From Variovorax sp. OAS795 (GTDB lineage: Bacteria; Pseudomonadota; Gammaproteobacteria; Burkholderiales; Burkholderiaceae_C), in contig NZ_JBEPOH010000001.1 of assembly GCF_040546685.1 (NCBI RefSeq), positions 2,852,001-2,916,000 on the forward strand: a stretch of DNA of 64,000 nucleotides, written 5' to 3'. Below, one piece after another: positions 63,899-64,000 of this stretch; position 1 is the first letter of the stretch; each line of letters opens with the position of its first letter. The notes under the pieces are model-generated. The model saw only the letters and a list, made by a program, of their open reading frames with translations. It was not told the DNA's origin and did not search any database. The position numbers and the translations under genes are program-made.

Positions 63899-64000
63899 AT
63901 GGCCACTCATCCCGACATTCCGCCCGACCTGCCCGTGGAACCCGACGAAGGACCGAGCACGCCGCCGGACGATCCGACCGATCCCGAACCGCCTCCCACC
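63899..64000 (+). CDS. Proline-rich small protein, 3' end outside window
   Basis: ATG 63899 follows AAGGAGA and opens a frame that continues to the edge: an Asp/Glu/Pro-rich chain (ATHPDIPPDLPVEPDEGP), with no signal peptide or known domain in the visible 34 residues. Such short acidic Pro-rich proteins occur in Variovorax and relatives without known function. The 130 bases before it hold no other gene. Confidence 0.6.
   Translation, partial: MATHPDIPPDLPVEPDEGPSTPPDDPTDPEPPPT

Overview
The window is high-GC DNA of a betaproteobacterium. The host genes (isc operon with hscBA-fdx, biotin-dependent propionyl-CoA pathway, intracellular PHA depolymerase, Rnf-type ferredoxin) fit Comamonadaceae, most likely Variovorax or a close relative; the genus is an inference from protein content. 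There are two halves: a tailed-phage prophage (about 1-37.8 kb, left end outside the window) and ordinary chromosome (37.86-64 kb).

Prophage. A cut-off, lower-GC ORC/Cdc6-like AAA ATPase gene opens the window (2-1510). A leftward early operon follows (4983 down to 1595): six small proteins, a dNMP kinase, a C5-cytosine methyltransferase fully overprinted by a second frame, and a PrtN-type activator. It faces a LexA-like repressor (5130-5798). Seven 14-bp operator-like sites flank that repressor gene: four over the leftward promoter and three in the repressor/Cro gap. Rightward come Cro, CII, a replication initiator with iteron-like repeats inside its gene, a gpZ-like protein, Nu1/GpA terminase, Mor-like activator, a convergent low-GC accessory pair (11.9-13.1 kb), lambda-type portal, a protease-capsid fusion, siphovirus tail genes (tube, tape measure, large tip/fibre proteins up to 1193 aa with internal repeats), and lysis genes (two single-TM coiled-coil proteins, GH19 endolysin, Rz/Rz1 spanins).

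Between lysis genes and integrase lies a leftward restriction-modification cassette: an RHH regulator, a 733-aa protein made of two complete fused m5C methyltransferases, and a PD-(D/E)xK nuclease, with a LexA-box-like operator upstream. The tyrosine integrase (TTG start) abuts the 5' end of dusA, a known integration target.

Chromosome. dusA; an IclR and a GntR regulator; then a compact rightward operon for propionyl-CoA: methylmalonyl-CoA mutase, GNAT enzyme, MeaB chaperone, propionyl-CoA carboxylase beta and alpha, biotin synthase (supplying the carboxylase cofactor) and a VOC protein that may be the epimerase. Next come an Lrp regulator, EamA and LysE exporters, an RnfB-like ferredoxin overlapping a PHA depolymerase gene, an aromatic aminotransferase divergent from uvrB, and iscR-iscS-iscU-iscA / hscB-hscA-fdx followed by dnaQ. 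An IscR type-1-like site precedes iscR, and a terminator-like hairpin separates iscA from hscB. The window ends with tRNA-Val(CAC), a terminator and the start of a proline-rich small gene. No stretch over 300 bases is without a gene; no CRISPR array, rRNA or insertion sequence was seen.
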